Below, one piece after another: positions 38,016 through 47,935 of a stretch of 64,000 nucleotides of DNA. Below the pieces are notes generated by a model, which was given only the letters and a program-made list of their open reading frames with translations, searched no databases and was not told the DNA's origin. A program made the position numbers and the translations under genes. The stretch covers positions 186,001 to 250,000 of the forward strand of contig CAVOKQ010000013.1 of the NCBI GenBank assembly GCA_963696545.1, read 5' to 3'. Within the stretch, counting starts at the first letter, position 1. Every line of letters begins with the position of its first letter. The stretch is from RPQJ01 sp963696545. GTDB lineage: Bacteria > Pseudomonadota > Gammaproteobacteria > Steroidobacterales > Steroidobacteraceae.

Positions 38016-39626
38016 TCAGCGTGCCGCCTGCCGGCCCTCGTCCTGCACGGTCTCGTGGTAGTCCTCTTCCGTATTGACCGCCCACAGCGCGGACTTGTCG
38101 GAACTGCCAGCTTGCAGCGCCTCGACCGCTGCCTTGGCGGCCAGCATCGAGTGATCCTGGTTGTTGTAGCGGTGCATGCCGTTGCGGCCGACGGCGAACA
38201 GGTTCGGGAACTGGTCCAGGCAGTCCCTGACACGACCGATGTTGCGGTACTCCCCGAAGTAAGCAGGATAGGCCTTGGGCACCCTCACCACGTGACCATC
38301 CAGCACGTCACCCAGGTCGATCAGGCCGATCCTGGCCAGTTCCTCGGCTGCGAAGCCCAGGAACTTCGAGTCATCCATGCCCCAGAGTGCATCCCCGTCG
38401 TTGCAGAAATACTCCAGCCCGAGCGACACCGTGTCCGGGTCCGCCACGAGGTACGGGCTCCAGTTGTTGAAGATCTGCAGGCGTCCGAGGCGGACGTCCG
38501 GCTCCTGGATGTAGATCCAGTTGTCGGGCGGCATGTTGGCCCCGGCCTCGATGGAGCCGCGGCCGGTGTCCCGCATCCGCCGCACGACCAGTCCCGCCGT
38601 CATGAAATCCCGATACGGCAGTTGCGACGCGATTCTGGCGACCGATTCGTCCTCGGGCTGCAGCAGTCGCGCCAGTTCTGCCAGCGGCATCGTGGAAACC
38701 AGGGCGCTGCAGTCCTGCCTGAATCGTTCACCGGTTTCCAGGTTCTCGACATCGACTCCGGTCACGGTCGTTCCGCGCCGATGAATCGCGACGACCTTGT
38801 GCCGCAGCTGCAGCGAGCCACCCGCGGCGACGACCCTGTCGGCAACCTCTTCCCACATCTGCCCCGGCCCCAGCTTCGGGTACAGGAATCGCTCTATCAG
38901 GCTCGTTTCGACGTCCTTCTGCGAGACGTCGCCTTGCGCGCGGAATGCCGATCTCACCGCGTGCTTGAGGGCCTCGGTGATCGACAGGCCTTTCACTCTT
39001 TGCGCGCCCCACTCGGCAGAGATCTCCGTGCACGGCACGCCCCAGACCTTCTCGGTGTAGTCCTTGAAGAATGTCAGGTAGAGGCGCTCGCCGAAGCGAT
39101 TGATGAAGAAGTCCTCGAGGGTCGCCTCGTTGGCGCGAGGCAAGAGCCGGGCCTTGGCGTAGCTGGCACCGATGCGTCCCGCGCTGACGAGGCCGAGGTT
39201 GGCCAGGGTCCGCGTGTTCAGTTTCAGCGGGTAGTCGAAGAACTTCCTGCGGTAGAAGATCCGTGACAACCGCGGCCTGACGAGCATGCAGCGGTCAGTC
39301 GGCTTGCCCGGGGTCATACGAGCCGGGGTGAAGTCCCGCCGCTCGTTCTGGTAGCCCAGCGTCACCGCTCCGGCGGACGAATCATCGGACGCGACCGGAA
39401 GGATTTCCTGCCACCAGTTCATGACCCAGTCGGACTTCGAGAAGAACCTGTGCCCACCGAGGTCCATGCGATTGCCGCGGTAGCGCACCGTCTTCGAGAT
39501 GCCGCCCACCTGCGAGTCGGCCTCGAAGACCACGGGCCGGTACCCGGTGTGTCGCAACATCTCGAGCGCCGCAGTCAGTCCGGCCGGCCCGGCCCCTGCA
39601 ATGACGGCAACAGGTGAATCTGCCAT
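38016..39626 (-). CDS. FAD/NAD(P)-dependent oxidoreductase, UGM/amine-oxidase-like
   Basis: A 536-residue flavoprotein. The N-terminal dinucleotide fold is clear: VAVIAGAGPAGLTAALEML (GxGxxG), FEADSQVGGISKTV and NRMDLGGHRFFSK, the last typical of the UDP-galactopyranose mutase and protoporphyrinogen oxidase-like superfamily. The C-terminal FAD segment is FAVGRNGMHRYNNQDHSMLAA. Proteins like this are common in surface-polysaccharide clusters; a mutase or oxidase acting on a nucleotide- or lipid-linked sugar is plausible but not shown. Last gene of the minus-strand run from the 628-residue membrane protein and GtrA. Confidence 0.75.
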   Translation of the reverse strand: MADSPVAVIAGAGPAGLTAALEMLRHTGYRPVVFEADSQVGGISKTVRYRGNRMDLGGHRFFSKSDWVMNWWQEILPVASDDSSAGAVTLGYQNERRDFTPARMTPGKPTDRCMLVRPRLSRIFYRRKFFDYPLKLNTRTLANLGLVSAGRIGASYAKARLLPRANEATLEDFFINRFGERLYLTFFKDYTEKVWGVPCTEISAEWGAQRVKGLSITEALKHAVRSAFRAQGDVSQKDVETSLIERFLYPKLGPGQMWEEVADRVVAAGGSLQLRHKVVAIHRRGTTVTGVDVENLETGERFRQDCSALVSTMPLAELARLLQPEDESVARIASQLPYRDFMTAGLVVRRMRDTGRGSIEAGANMPPDNWIYIQEPDVRLGRLQIFNNWSPYLVADPDTVSLGLEYFCNDGDALWGMDDSKFLGFAAEELARIGLIDLGDVLDGHVVRVPKAYPAYFGEYRNIGRVRDCLDQFPNLFAVGRNGMHRYNNQDHSMLAAKAAVEALQAGSSDKSALWAVNTEEDYHETVQDEGRQAAR

Positions 39627-39723
39627 GGCTGCTAAACCTGCCTATTCTGGAAAGTCATCGAGGGCGAATCGCGGACGGTGATCCATTTGCGATCGCGGGC
39701 GTGCAGTCTGCGCGACATTTCTT

Positions 39724-40131
39724 CTAGCCCCGTGCGCCGGTAGGTGCCGGCGTGAACAGCGCCAGGCGGCGCAACGCATAATTGAGTGTGAACGTGATTC
39801 CGCCAGCGAGCACCTTCACGACAAGGTAGTGCAGCCCCAGCCACTCGACGCCGGCGTACATGGCACCGGTATTGACCGCGAGGCCAATGGCGCCAATGGC
39901 TGCGAAACCAGCGAACTCGACGCGACGATCGTCAATCCTGCGAAAGCGGAAGACGTACCTGACCGAAAGCAGGTACGCCACGGCCGCACCGACGACGAAG
40001 GCCACGGCGGCCGCCACCAGGTAGTGCCAGTGGAGAACCTGCACCAGGAAAGCGAGCGTCCCGAAATCGCAGGCGAAGGCGACGCCAGAGGCTGCGGCAT
40101 ATGCGAGCAATTCCCGGGCGAGGCGCATCAT
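39724..40131 (-). CDS. GtrA family membrane protein
   Basis: Second GtrA-like protein in the cluster, 135 residues with four membrane helices: LLAYAAASGVAFACDFGTLAFL, VAYLLSVRYVFRFR (the conserved Arg/Tyr-rich loop), then two helices and NYALRRLALF. Its ATG overlaps the stop of the large membrane protein gene upstream, so both are probably made together, as expected for a flippase and GT-C transferase pair. Confidence 0.85.
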   Translation of the reverse strand: MMRLARELLAYAAASGVAFACDFGTLAFLVQVLHWHYLVAAAVAFVVGAAVAYLLSVRYVFRFRRIDDRRVEFAGFAAIGAIGLAVNTGAMYAGVEWLGLHYLVVKVLAGGITFTLNYALRRLALFTPAPTGARG

Positions 40132-42014
40132 GTGGCGGCGCTCGCCTGTCGATACACGTTGCAGTCATACAGCCACACGAACTGGCCGCGCCGCGGCCAT
40201 TCGTGCATGCCTGCAGTCGGGCCGACCTGGCTTCCGGCAACGACGAACCCGAGTTGCCTGTCCCCACAGATCCGGGTCAGCGCATCGCGGGAAAACGGCT
40301 TGGCTGCCCCCCTCCTTGCGCCACCCACGATCAGGAAGTCCTGGTCGCCCAAGGGCTCCAGGACGCGAGTGCGGCGGTCGATCTCGATGGCCAGCTGGCG
40401 CGAAAAAAGCAGGCCCGCGCTCTGGGAGAGCGACATGTAACTGGGTCTTTCCAGCAGAAGCCACGTCGAAACAGGGTTCCAGAGCCACAGTACCTCGCCA
40501 CCAGGCGCGACGATCGCGCGCCAGTCCCGGAAATCGACGTACGTCGACTGCGCGAACGCGCGCTTCGACCACTGGTCGATCGTCGGCCCGGCGGTCAGAG
40601 GTACGAGAACGGCCAGCAGGCAGCTCAGCAGTAAAGCAGCAACCCGCGCAGGCGCCCTGATGGCAATGAGCCAGAGACACGTCACGACCACGGCGGCGGG
40701 AGCCATCAGGCCGAATACGTTGCGGATTTTCTCGATCGCGAGCGGCTCCTTGCCGAGGTCGAGGTTCCACTGCATGACCGTGTGCACATTACTGACGGTC
40801 CACACGAGCGTGATCATGGCGACCCCGAGTCCCAGCAATCGCAGCAGCTTCAATGCCTGGGCGGAGACCCTGTGCCGGACGATCCAGATCGCAAGACTCA
40901 GCGCCGCGAGCGGGCCGCCGGCCACTTCGAGCAACAACCACGCGCTGCAAAGCAGCACCGCGGACACCCGAGCGGACCTTTGCTCCAGCCAAAGCGCCTG
41001 GATGATGGCGGGCAGGCAGATGAGTGCGATGACGCCGCCCAGCCAGAGCCAGCGCCACGGTTGCCCCTGAAGCAGGATCTGGATCGGAAAAATCTCGGTC
41101 GAGAAACTGAGGAGCACGCCGGTCACGCAGATGATCAGCATGGCGCGGCACACGGCGGCAATGGTGCTGTCCCCCTGGATCAGCGCGCCGAGCGCCAGCG
41201 TCGATACGACGACCGCCGTACGGTTCCAGCCGTCGAGCGACCAGGTTGTCGGAAAGAGGTAATAGCTTCGCAGCCTGATGATCGAAAGCCATTCGTCATC
41301 GACCAGGCGCAATGGGCCAAAAGGGCGCGCCAGGGCGACGAAAACCGCGACTGCAAAGCCGATGCCGGCCGCCGCAAACAGGATGCGATGCTTCTGCCGC
41401 GGCACTGCAAGCAGCGCGATCAGGGCAATGACCGGTACGGCCATCAGTGGGTGGAGGAGCGCGGCGAACAGCAGCAGGGCAACACATAGCACCCGGCGTT
41501 GCGACAGCCACGCGGCTATGGCGCACAGTCCGATCGCCTCGGCCGGGAGGCGTGCGGTCAGGAATTCCTCAGCGGTCTTGAATACCTGAAACCCGCCGTA
41601 ATACAGCTCGCAAACGATCAGCAGGCCGGTTCCGAGCCACGCGATGGACGGGCCTGCGAGGCGGTTGGCGACCAGCCAGGCGCCGCAGAAATAGAGCGCG
41701 GTGCTCGCGAGCGTCAGCAGGCTGGCGGCGATGTCCAAGCCGATCCACGCGACCAGGGGGGCGTAGATTGCCGTGAAGACCGTAAAACTGTCCTGGGACC
41801 CGAATCGAAAGAAAATGTCGTTCGAGTACAGGTCCGGGTGCAGGTGGTTGAGTGCCTGCAGCGCGTACAGGTGCGCGTCGTGATCCAGCCCGCGATAGAA
41901 GTGTGAGAGGTTCCAGATGACCGCGTAGCACGCGGTCAGCAGCAAACCGATCGCAAGCCGCGTGATATGCGGATGCGAATTCGGTGTTGCGCTGTTTGCT
42001 GGGTCGCTAGTCAT
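40128..42014 (-). CDS. Large polytopic membrane protein, possible GT-C glycosyltransferase
   Basis: A 628-residue protein with roughly a dozen membrane helices. After the first helix it has WNLSHFYRGLDHDAHLYALQ, whose DHDAH loop is where GT-C enzymes place catalytic acids; large hydrophobic blocks follow and the last 110 or so residues are soluble. I do not recognise a named family. I start at ATG 42014 (MTSDPANSATPN); the open frame extends upstream but without a good start. Translational overlap with a GtrA gene supports a role in lipid-linked sugar transfer. Confidence 0.55.
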   Translation of the reverse strand: MTSDPANSATPNSHPHITRLAIGLLLTACYAVIWNLSHFYRGLDHDAHLYALQALNHLHPDLYSNDIFFRFGSQDSFTVFTAIYAPLVAWIGLDIAASLLTLASTALYFCGAWLVANRLAGPSIAWLGTGLLIVCELYYGGFQVFKTAEEFLTARLPAEAIGLCAIAAWLSQRRVLCVALLLFAALLHPLMAVPVIALIALLAVPRQKHRILFAAAGIGFAVAVFVALARPFGPLRLVDDEWLSIIRLRSYYLFPTTWSLDGWNRTAVVVSTLALGALIQGDSTIAAVCRAMLIICVTGVLLSFSTEIFPIQILLQGQPWRWLWLGGVIALICLPAIIQALWLEQRSARVSAVLLCSAWLLLEVAGGPLAALSLAIWIVRHRVSAQALKLLRLLGLGVAMITLVWTVSNVHTVMQWNLDLGKEPLAIEKIRNVFGLMAPAAVVVTCLWLIAIRAPARVAALLLSCLLAVLVPLTAGPTIDQWSKRAFAQSTYVDFRDWRAIVAPGGEVLWLWNPVSTWLLLERPSYMSLSQSAGLLFSRQLAIEIDRRTRVLEPLGDQDFLIVGGARRGAAKPFSRDALTRICGDRQLGFVVAGSQVGPTAGMHEWPRRGQFVWLYDCNVYRQASAAT

Positions 42015-42135
42015 CGCTTCGGGCCACGGTGCATGCCGGCAACGCTCCCGGCAGGTGCCTGGGAGCGATCGCATTATGTCCAACCCGTCCGGAACGCGGG
42101 TGTGACGGACGCCACACCCTGACGATGCCATGCCG

Positions 42136-43476
42136 CTACTCGATCCCCAGCTTCTTCACCCGGTACCGGAGCTGCCGGAACGTCATCCCGAGCAGTTCCG
42201 CCGCCTTGGTCTTGTTGTACCGAGTCTGCTCCAGCGCCTTGACGATCGCCTCGCGCTCGATGTGCTCGAGCTGGCCTTCGAGCCCGTCGGCCGTGACGTC
42301 CTCCGCCACGGACGGCAACTCGAGGCCGGCCCCCTGCTTCAACAGGATGTCGTCCGGCACGATCCGGTCGCCGGAGCACAGCGTCACCGCGCGCTCGAGG
42401 ATGTTCTCGAGTTCGCGCACGTTGCCTGGATACACGTACGTCAGCAGCTTCTCCAGCGCCTCGTCGCCGATCTGCGGCCGGGGGACGCCGATCTGCTTCG
42501 ACACGCGGTCGAGCAGCACGTCCACGAGTTGCGGCACGTCGTCCAGCCGCTCGCGGAGCGCCGGCACGTGCAGCTCGATGACGTTGATCCGGTAATAGAG
42601 GTCTTCGCGGAATTTCACCGTCTTCACGAGCTCGGCGAGGTCCCGATGAGTCGCCGACAGGATCCGCACGTCCACCGGGATCTCGCGGGTCTCGCCCACG
42701 GGTCGCACGGCCTTCTCCTGGATGACCCGCAGCAGCTTCACCTGCATGTGCAGCGGCAGGTCCGCGACCTCGTCGAGGAACAGCGTGCCGCCCTCGGCGC
42801 TGCGGATCAGGCCTTCCTTGTCGGCAACCGCGCCGGTGAAGCTGCCCTTCTTGTGGCCGAACAGCTCGCTCTCCATCAGCTCGGAGGGGATCGCGCCGCA
42901 ATTGACCGGCACGAACGGCCCGTCCCGCCGCGGCCCGGAATCGTGGATCAGCCGCGCGACCAGTTCCTTGCCGGTGCCCGAGTCGCCCGAGATGTGCACC
43001 GGCGCCTGCGATCGTGCGACCTTCGAAATCATCTCGCGCAACTGCTGCATCGGCTTCGACGTGCCGAGCAGGGTCAGCGTCGCGCGGCGGCTGGTTTCCT
43101 CGAGGTTTTCCCCGAGTCGGAGCGTCGCCGCGACGAGCTTGCGCAGTGCCGCGAGGTCGAGCGGCTTGGAGATGAAATCGAATGCCCCGAGCTTCAGGGC
43201 CCGGACGGCCGCTTCGACGTTGCCGTGTGCAGTGATGACAGCCACCGGCACACCCGGACGGTGGGTCTGGATCCACTCCACCAGGTCGAGCCCGTCGCCG
43301 TCCGGAAGGCGCATGTCGGTGAGCACGAGGTCGTACTTCTCGCCGCCGAGCTTCTTCACGGCCGTGCCATGGTCACCGGCCGTGTCGACCTCGATGCTCA
43401 TGCGGCCCAGCGTGATCGCGAGCAGTTCGCGGATGTCGGGTTCGTCGTCGACGACCAGGGCTCGGCGGGTACGCAT
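42136..43476 (-). CDS. pilR: Sigma-54-dependent response regulator PilR
   Basis: NtrC-type activator. The receiver domain has the phosphoacceptor Asp54 (VLTDMRLPDGDG) and Lys in FISKP; the AAA+ domain has Walker A GDSGTGKE (164-171), the sigma-54-contacting loop as GSFTGA (211-216, Ser replacing the usual Ala of GAFTGA) and Walker B GGTLFLDEVADL; a Fis-type helix-turn-helix ends the protein (NKTKAAELLGMTFRQLRYRVKKL). The 446 residues match PilR. Next to pilS and near a pilA sigma-54 promoter, its likely target. Confidence 0.95.
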   Translation of the reverse strand: MRTRRALVVDDEPDIRELLAITLGRMSIEVDTAGDHGTAVKKLGGEKYDLVLTDMRLPDGDGLDLVEWIQTHRPGVPVAVITAHGNVEAAVRALKLGAFDFISKPLDLAALRKLVAATLRLGENLEETSRRATLTLLGTSKPMQQLREMISKVARSQAPVHISGDSGTGKELVARLIHDSGPRRDGPFVPVNCGAIPSELMESELFGHKKGSFTGAVADKEGLIRSAEGGTLFLDEVADLPLHMQVKLLRVIQEKAVRPVGETREIPVDVRILSATHRDLAELVKTVKFREDLYYRINVIELHVPALRERLDDVPQLVDVLLDRVSKQIGVPRPQIGDEALEKLLTYVYPGNVRELENILERAVTLCSGDRIVPDDILLKQGAGLELPSVAEDVTADGLEGQLEHIEREAIVKALEQTRYNKTKAAELLGMTFRQLRYRVKKLGIE

Positions 43477-43731
43477 CGGCGGGTGCAGGTCTCGGTCGGA
43501 TGGGATCTCTGAACGTGTCGAGTATAACGGCTCGCAGGCAGGCTTCAGGGGAGACCGAGCGCCAGTCGCAGTCCCTGGGCCACGCGTTCCGCCTGGTCAC
43601 GTGCCAGCTTGCCCGCTCGGGAGGTCAGCAATCGCTGGTCCAGGGTCAGCAACCGGGAGACATTCATCACATGGTTGAATCAGGCGGAAACGTGCGAATT
43701 CACTCCGCGAGCGATCAGGCTGCCGGGGGCG

Positions 43732-45362
43732 TCACTCCCAACGCTGCGGATCGGCAAAGATGATGCGGAAGATGCTGCCGCCGCCAGCGCGGGCCTCGTA
43801 GGCCAGCAGTGCGCCGTTCGTCTGGCACAGCTCGCGCGAGATGAAGAGCCCGAGTCCCGTTCCGCCCGCCTTGTCGGTGAAGAACGGCTCGAAGATCCGT
43901 TCCGCATTGGCGGGATCGATGCCGACGCCGCGGTCGGCGATTTCGAGGAATGGCCGTCCGGTCGAGGCGATCCGGCCCGTCCGCAACACGACGGTTGCCG
44001 AATCCCCTGCGGCCGCGTGCTTCAGGGCGTTGTCGCACAGGTTCCAGACGACCTGGTGCAGGTGGGTCGGATCGAACTGCACCTCGCACTTCGCCGGCGT
44101 CCGGCTGCAGCTGGAACGATGCCGGGTCCACCTGCAGGGTCGCGACGAACTCCGGCACGAAATTCGCGAGCCACTGCTTGAGGTCGATCCGCTCCTGCCG
44201 CGTCGTCTCGCGTCGCGACAACTGCAGCACGCTCTCGATGATCTGGCTCACCCGGACCGCGTTCTTCTCGATGATGTCCGTGAGATGCCGATCGTCCGCG
44301 CCAAGCACCGGCGATTCGCGCAGCAGCTGGCCCGGCGTGGCTCATGGCGCCAACGGGATTGCGGATCTCGTGCGCGATACTGGCGCTCAGTCGGCCGAGC
44401 GAGGCGAGCTTCGACTGCTGCACGCGCTCGGCCACCGCGCTCGTGTCCTCGAGGAACACCAGCACCGGGCCCGGTCCGGTCTCGGACAGCGGTACGAAAT
44501 GCGGCCGGATCACGGTGCCGCCATCGGCGGACACCACTTCACCGGTTGAATCGCGACGATCCGACACCTGCCGTCGCCAGGTCTCGAGCAGGTAGATCAG
44601 CCGCGGCGACACCTCGCCCAGCAGTTCTCCGGCCTCCACGGGCCCGTCCTTCAGCAGGCGTGCGGCCGTGCCATTGATGAGCCGGATCCGGTCCTCGGTG
44701 TCCACCACGAGGATGCTCTCGCGCAGGTGCTGCACGATGAACTCGTTCAGCTCGTTCAGGTTCGCGAGGTCGATGTCGCGCTGCTTCACCAGCGCCTCGC
44801 TTTCCCGCAGTCGATTCGCGAGCGGCATCGCGACCAGCGTGATCGCGAACAGGCTCGCCCCGGTCAGGCCGGCGACGAGGAAATCTGCGCTCGAGCCGAT
44901 GCCCGCGAGACTGGCCACCGCAGTCTGGAAGAGCAGGGCGATGGCGATCAGTGACGTGACCAGCAGCGCGAGGCGCGGCGCGACGATCGTGGCCGTCGCT
45001 CCAGCGGGCAGGATCAGCAGCGTGCCGAGGCCGCTCGTTACGCCGCCGCTCGCATGGATCAGCAGGATGATCGCCACGGTGTCGACGACGACCTGGAACA
45101 GCGCCAGCCACTGCACGGACGGCCAGCGGCGCTGGATCGGCTGCATCGAGATCAGGCCGAACGAGAAGTACGCGGCGCAGATGCCGATGAACAGGCCCGG
45201 GTCGTGCGCGCCGACACTGCGGGTCGGAGCGTCGAAGAAGAACACCAGCAGCAGCACCATCGGCGCGATCAGCCGGAAGATGTTCATCAGCGCGAGTACG
45301 CGCCAGGGCAGCTCGGCGGCAGCCGACTCCGGGGACGGGGCGGATCGCAGGATGGGCGCCAT
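43732..45362 (-). CDS. pilS: Sensor histidine kinase PilS (two frameshifts)
   Basis: Membrane kinase that phosphorylates PilR. About six N-terminal membrane helices (residues 20-180), a PAS-like region (LNEFIVQHLRESILVVDTEDRI), then the H box LGRLSASIAHEIRNPVGAMSHA. The frame then shifts near 44331 (apparent extra C) into LRESPVLGADDRHLTDIIEKN with VLQLSRRET, and again near 44095 into MQFDPTHLHQVVWNLCDNALKHA (N box), DRGVGIDP and GGTGLGLFISREL (G boxes). Removing two bases gives 543 codons, normal for PilS. Both shifts look like consensus errors. Confidence 0.9.
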
Positions 45363-45385
45363 GAACCGGGACTGTAGCAGAGCGT

Positions 45386-45426
45386 GACATTCCCCTTTTT
45401 AGCCGCGCGCAAAGATCGGGAATGTC
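45386..45426. repeat. Inverted repeat between pilS and sucC
   Basis: GACATTCCC (45386-45394) and GGGAATGTC (45418-45426) are perfect 9-bp complements around CTTTTTAGCCGCGCGCAAAG. Similar words recur at 50963-50975 (TGTCCCCTTTTT) and 61921-61930 (TGACATTCAC), beside copies of the GGTGCC palindromes, so it may belong to the same mobile-repeat population. Confidence 0.5.
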
Positions 45427-45470
45427 CCCTAAACTACCCGACTTCCTACCCCAGCCTGGCCGGACGCCGC

Positions 45471-46639
45471 ATGAACCTGCACGAATACCAGTCCAAGCAA
45501 CTGTTCGCCCGTTACGGCATCCCCGTGCCGACCGGCTTCGTCGCCTCGACGCCCGAGGAGGCCGCGGACGCCGCGCGTCGCCTGGGCGGCGGCATCTGGG
45601 TGGTCAAGGCGCAGGTCCATGCCGGCGGCCGCGGCAAGGCAGGCGGCGTCAAGCTCGCCAGGACGGTTGCCGACGTCACGGCCGCGGCTGAGGGCATGCT
45701 GGGCAAGCGGCTCACGACCAAGCAGACCGGCCCCGAAGGCCTGCCGATCAACCAGGTCTACGTCGAGTCCGGCTCGAAGATCGAGCGCGAGCTGTACCTG
45801 AGCCTGCTGCTCAACCGCGACACGGGCCGGATCGCATTCGTCGCCTCGGCGGCCGGCGGCATGGACATCGAGGAAGTGGCCGCGAAGACGCCGGAGAAGA
45901 TCATCCGCGTCGAGATCCACCCGGCGGCCGGCCTGCAGGGCTCGCACTGTCGCGTGCTCGGTTACGGCCTCGGGCTCAAGGGCGAGCAGGTCGCCGAGTT
46001 CGAGACGATCGCGCGCGGCCTGTACAAGCTCTACCTGGAGTGCGACGCGAGCCTGGTCGAAATCAATCCGCTGATCGTCACCGGCGACGGCCACGTGCTC
46101 GCGCTCGACGGCAAGATCGACATCGAGGACAACGCGCTGTTCCGCCAGCGGGACCTGGTCGCGATGCGCGACACGTCGCAGGAAGACGAGATGGAGCGTA
46201 TCGCCGGCGAGGCGGACCTCAACTACGTCTCGCTCGACGGCAACATCGCCTGCATGGTGAATGGTGCCGGCCTGGCGATGGCGACCATGGACCTGATCAA
46301 GCTGCACGGCGGCTAGCCCGCGAATTTCCTGGACGTCGGCGGCGGCGCCACACGCGAGCGCGTCACGACAGCCTTCAAGCTGATCCTGCAGAACCCGAAG
46401 GTGAAGGCGATCCTCGTCAACATCTTCGGCGGCATCGTGCGCTGCGACATGATCGCCGAGGGCGTGATCGGCGCGGTGCGCGACGTCGGCTTGCAGTGCC
46501 GGTGGTGGTGCGCCTCGAGGGCACCAATGTCGAGCAGGGCCGCAAGCTGCTCAAAGACAGCGGCCTCGCCATCATCGCCGCCGCGGACCTCACCGATGCC
46601 GCGCAGAAAGTCGTCGCCGCCGCGCGCGCCAGCAAGTGA
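45471..46639 (+). CDS. sucC: Succinyl-CoA synthetase beta subunit (internal stop and frameshift)
   Basis: ATP-grasp beta subunit of the TCA-cycle enzyme that makes ATP or GTP from succinyl-CoA. MNLHEYQSKQLFARYGIPVP, QVHAGGRGKAGGVK and EINPLIVT are canonical. At 46314-46316 an in-frame TAG interrupts the strictly conserved GGEPANFLDVGGG, in place of GAG; the frame resumes directly with PANFLDVGGGATRERV. Near 46497 one missing G shifts the frame before VVVRLEGTNVEQGRKLL. With the G restored the length is 390 codons, matching SucC. Stop is 10 bp before sucD. Confidence 0.9.
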
Positions 46640-46649
46640 GAATTTCCCC

Positions 46650-47695
46650 ATGAGCATCCTCGTCAACAAGAACACCCGCGTCATCTGCCAGGGCTTCACC
46701 GGCAAGCAGGGCACGTTCCACGCCCAGCAGTGCCTCGAGTACGGCACGAAGCTCGTCGGCGGCGTCACGCCCGGTCGCGGCGGCGAGACGCATCTCGGCC
46801 TGCCGGTGTTCAACACCGTGCGCGACGCGGTCGCGAAGACCGGCGCCAACGCGACGATGATCTACGTGCCGGCCGCCTTCGCGGCCGACGCGATCCTCGA
46901 GGCGGCGGATGCCGGCATCGAGCTGATCGTGTGCATCACCGAGGGCATCCCGGTGCTCGACATGGTCAAGGTGAAGGCCGCGCTCAAGGACTCGACGTCG
47001 CGGCTGATCGGCCCGAACTGCCCGGGCGTCATCACGCCGGGCGAATGCAAGATCGGCATCATGCCGGGCTTCATCCACAAGCCGGGCAAGGTCGGCATCG
47101 TCTCGCGCTCGGGCACGCTCACTTACGAAGCCGTGTACCAGACCACGCACAACGGCCTCGGCCAGACCACCTGCGTCGGCATCGGCGGCGATCCGGTGCG
47201 CGGCATGAACTTCATCGACTGCTCGAGCTGTTCCAGCAGGACCCGCAGACCGAAGGCATCATCATGGTCGGCGAGATCGGCGGCAGCGACGAGGAGGCGG
47301 GCGCGGACTACATCCGCAAGCACGTCACCAAGCCGGTGGTCGCCTACATCGCCGGCGTCACGGCGCCGCCGGGCAAGCGCATGGGTCATGCGGGTGCGAT
47401 CATCTCCGGCGGCAAGGGCACCGCGGCGGCCAAGTTCGCCGCGCTCGAGGCGGCCCGGGTCACCACCGTTCGTTCGCCCGCGGAACTCGGTTCGGCGCTG
47501 GCGAAGCGCATGGCGGGGAGCCGGCCGAAGGCTGTTGCGAAGCCCGTCGCGCAGCCGGTTGCAAAGGCTGTGGCGAAAGCGAAGGCGAAGGCGAAGTTGA
47601 AGGCGGCGACACGGGCCAAGCCGAAAGCCACGGCCAGGACAAAGGTCAGCCGCAAGGCGAAGGCCAAGGTGCCGGCGCGCAAGGGCCGTCGATAG
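46650..47695 (+). CDS. sucD: Succinyl-CoA synthetase alpha subunit with basic C-terminal tail (one frameshift)
   Basis: CoA-binding subunit carrying the phosphohistidine. N-terminal SILVNKNTRVICQGFTGKQGTFH, IGPNCPGVITPGECKIGIMPG and the active-site GHAGAIISGGKGTAAAK are present. A missing C near 47221 breaks FIDCLELFQQD; restoring it gives 349 codons. The normal protein ends near LGSALAKRMAG, about 290 residues, but here the frame continues about 58 residues with a lysine, alanine and proline-rich tail (PKAVAKPVAQPVAKAVAKAK and onward to PARKGRR), like AlgP or histone H1 tails. No stop separates it from the core. Confidence 0.9.
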
Positions 47696-47735
47696 GCTGG
47701 CGGCGCGTCGTGGGGCCGCAGGCCTCGCCCTCGAC

Positions 47736-47927
47736 CTAGCCGTTGCGGCCGGGCCCGGCCTTCCGGGCTGGTTTCGAGCGGACGCCGCGCGAAGCCAGCG
47801 CTTCGCGCAGCAGGAACTCCACTTGCGCGTTCACGCTGCGCAGTTCGGCCGCGGCGAGGCGTTCCATGTCGGCCCACAATTCCGGGTCGACACGCAGCAG
47901 GAAGGCCTTTTTTTCGCGACTAGCCAC
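47736..47927 (-). CDS. Ribbon-helix-helix (Arc-type) DNA-binding protein
   Basis: A 63-residue protein. KKAFLLRVDPELWADMERLA (beta strand, then first helix) and ELRSVNAQVEFLLREAL (second helix) fit the Arc/MetJ ribbon-helix-helix fold, followed by a basic tail. It starts at a GTG 8 bp after the PH-like gene and is the third gene of the SPFH operon. It could bind the palindrome at 49347-49364 and regulate its own operon; that is inference. No toxin-like partner is visible. Confidence 0.75.
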   Translation of the reverse strand: MASREKKAFLLRVDPELWADMERLAAAELRSVNAQVEFLLREALASRGVRSKPARKAGPGRNG

Positions 47928-47935
47928 GATCGCGG

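Noticed and set aside
42098..42119. GGGTGTG/CACACCC hairpin as pilR upstream or downstream terminator
   Set aside because: Only a 7-bp stem with an 8-nt loop and no U tract on either strand; too weak to list.
46314..46316. Amber recoding (pyrrolysine or suppressor) in sucC
   Set aside because: Several intact genes here, such as mraZ and ftsQ, end in TAG, and there is no pyl gene; error or nonsense mutation is simpler.
47736..47927. Toxin-antitoxin pair based on the RHH protein
   Set aside because: The adjacent gene encodes a membrane PH-like protein and no toxin fold is visible.
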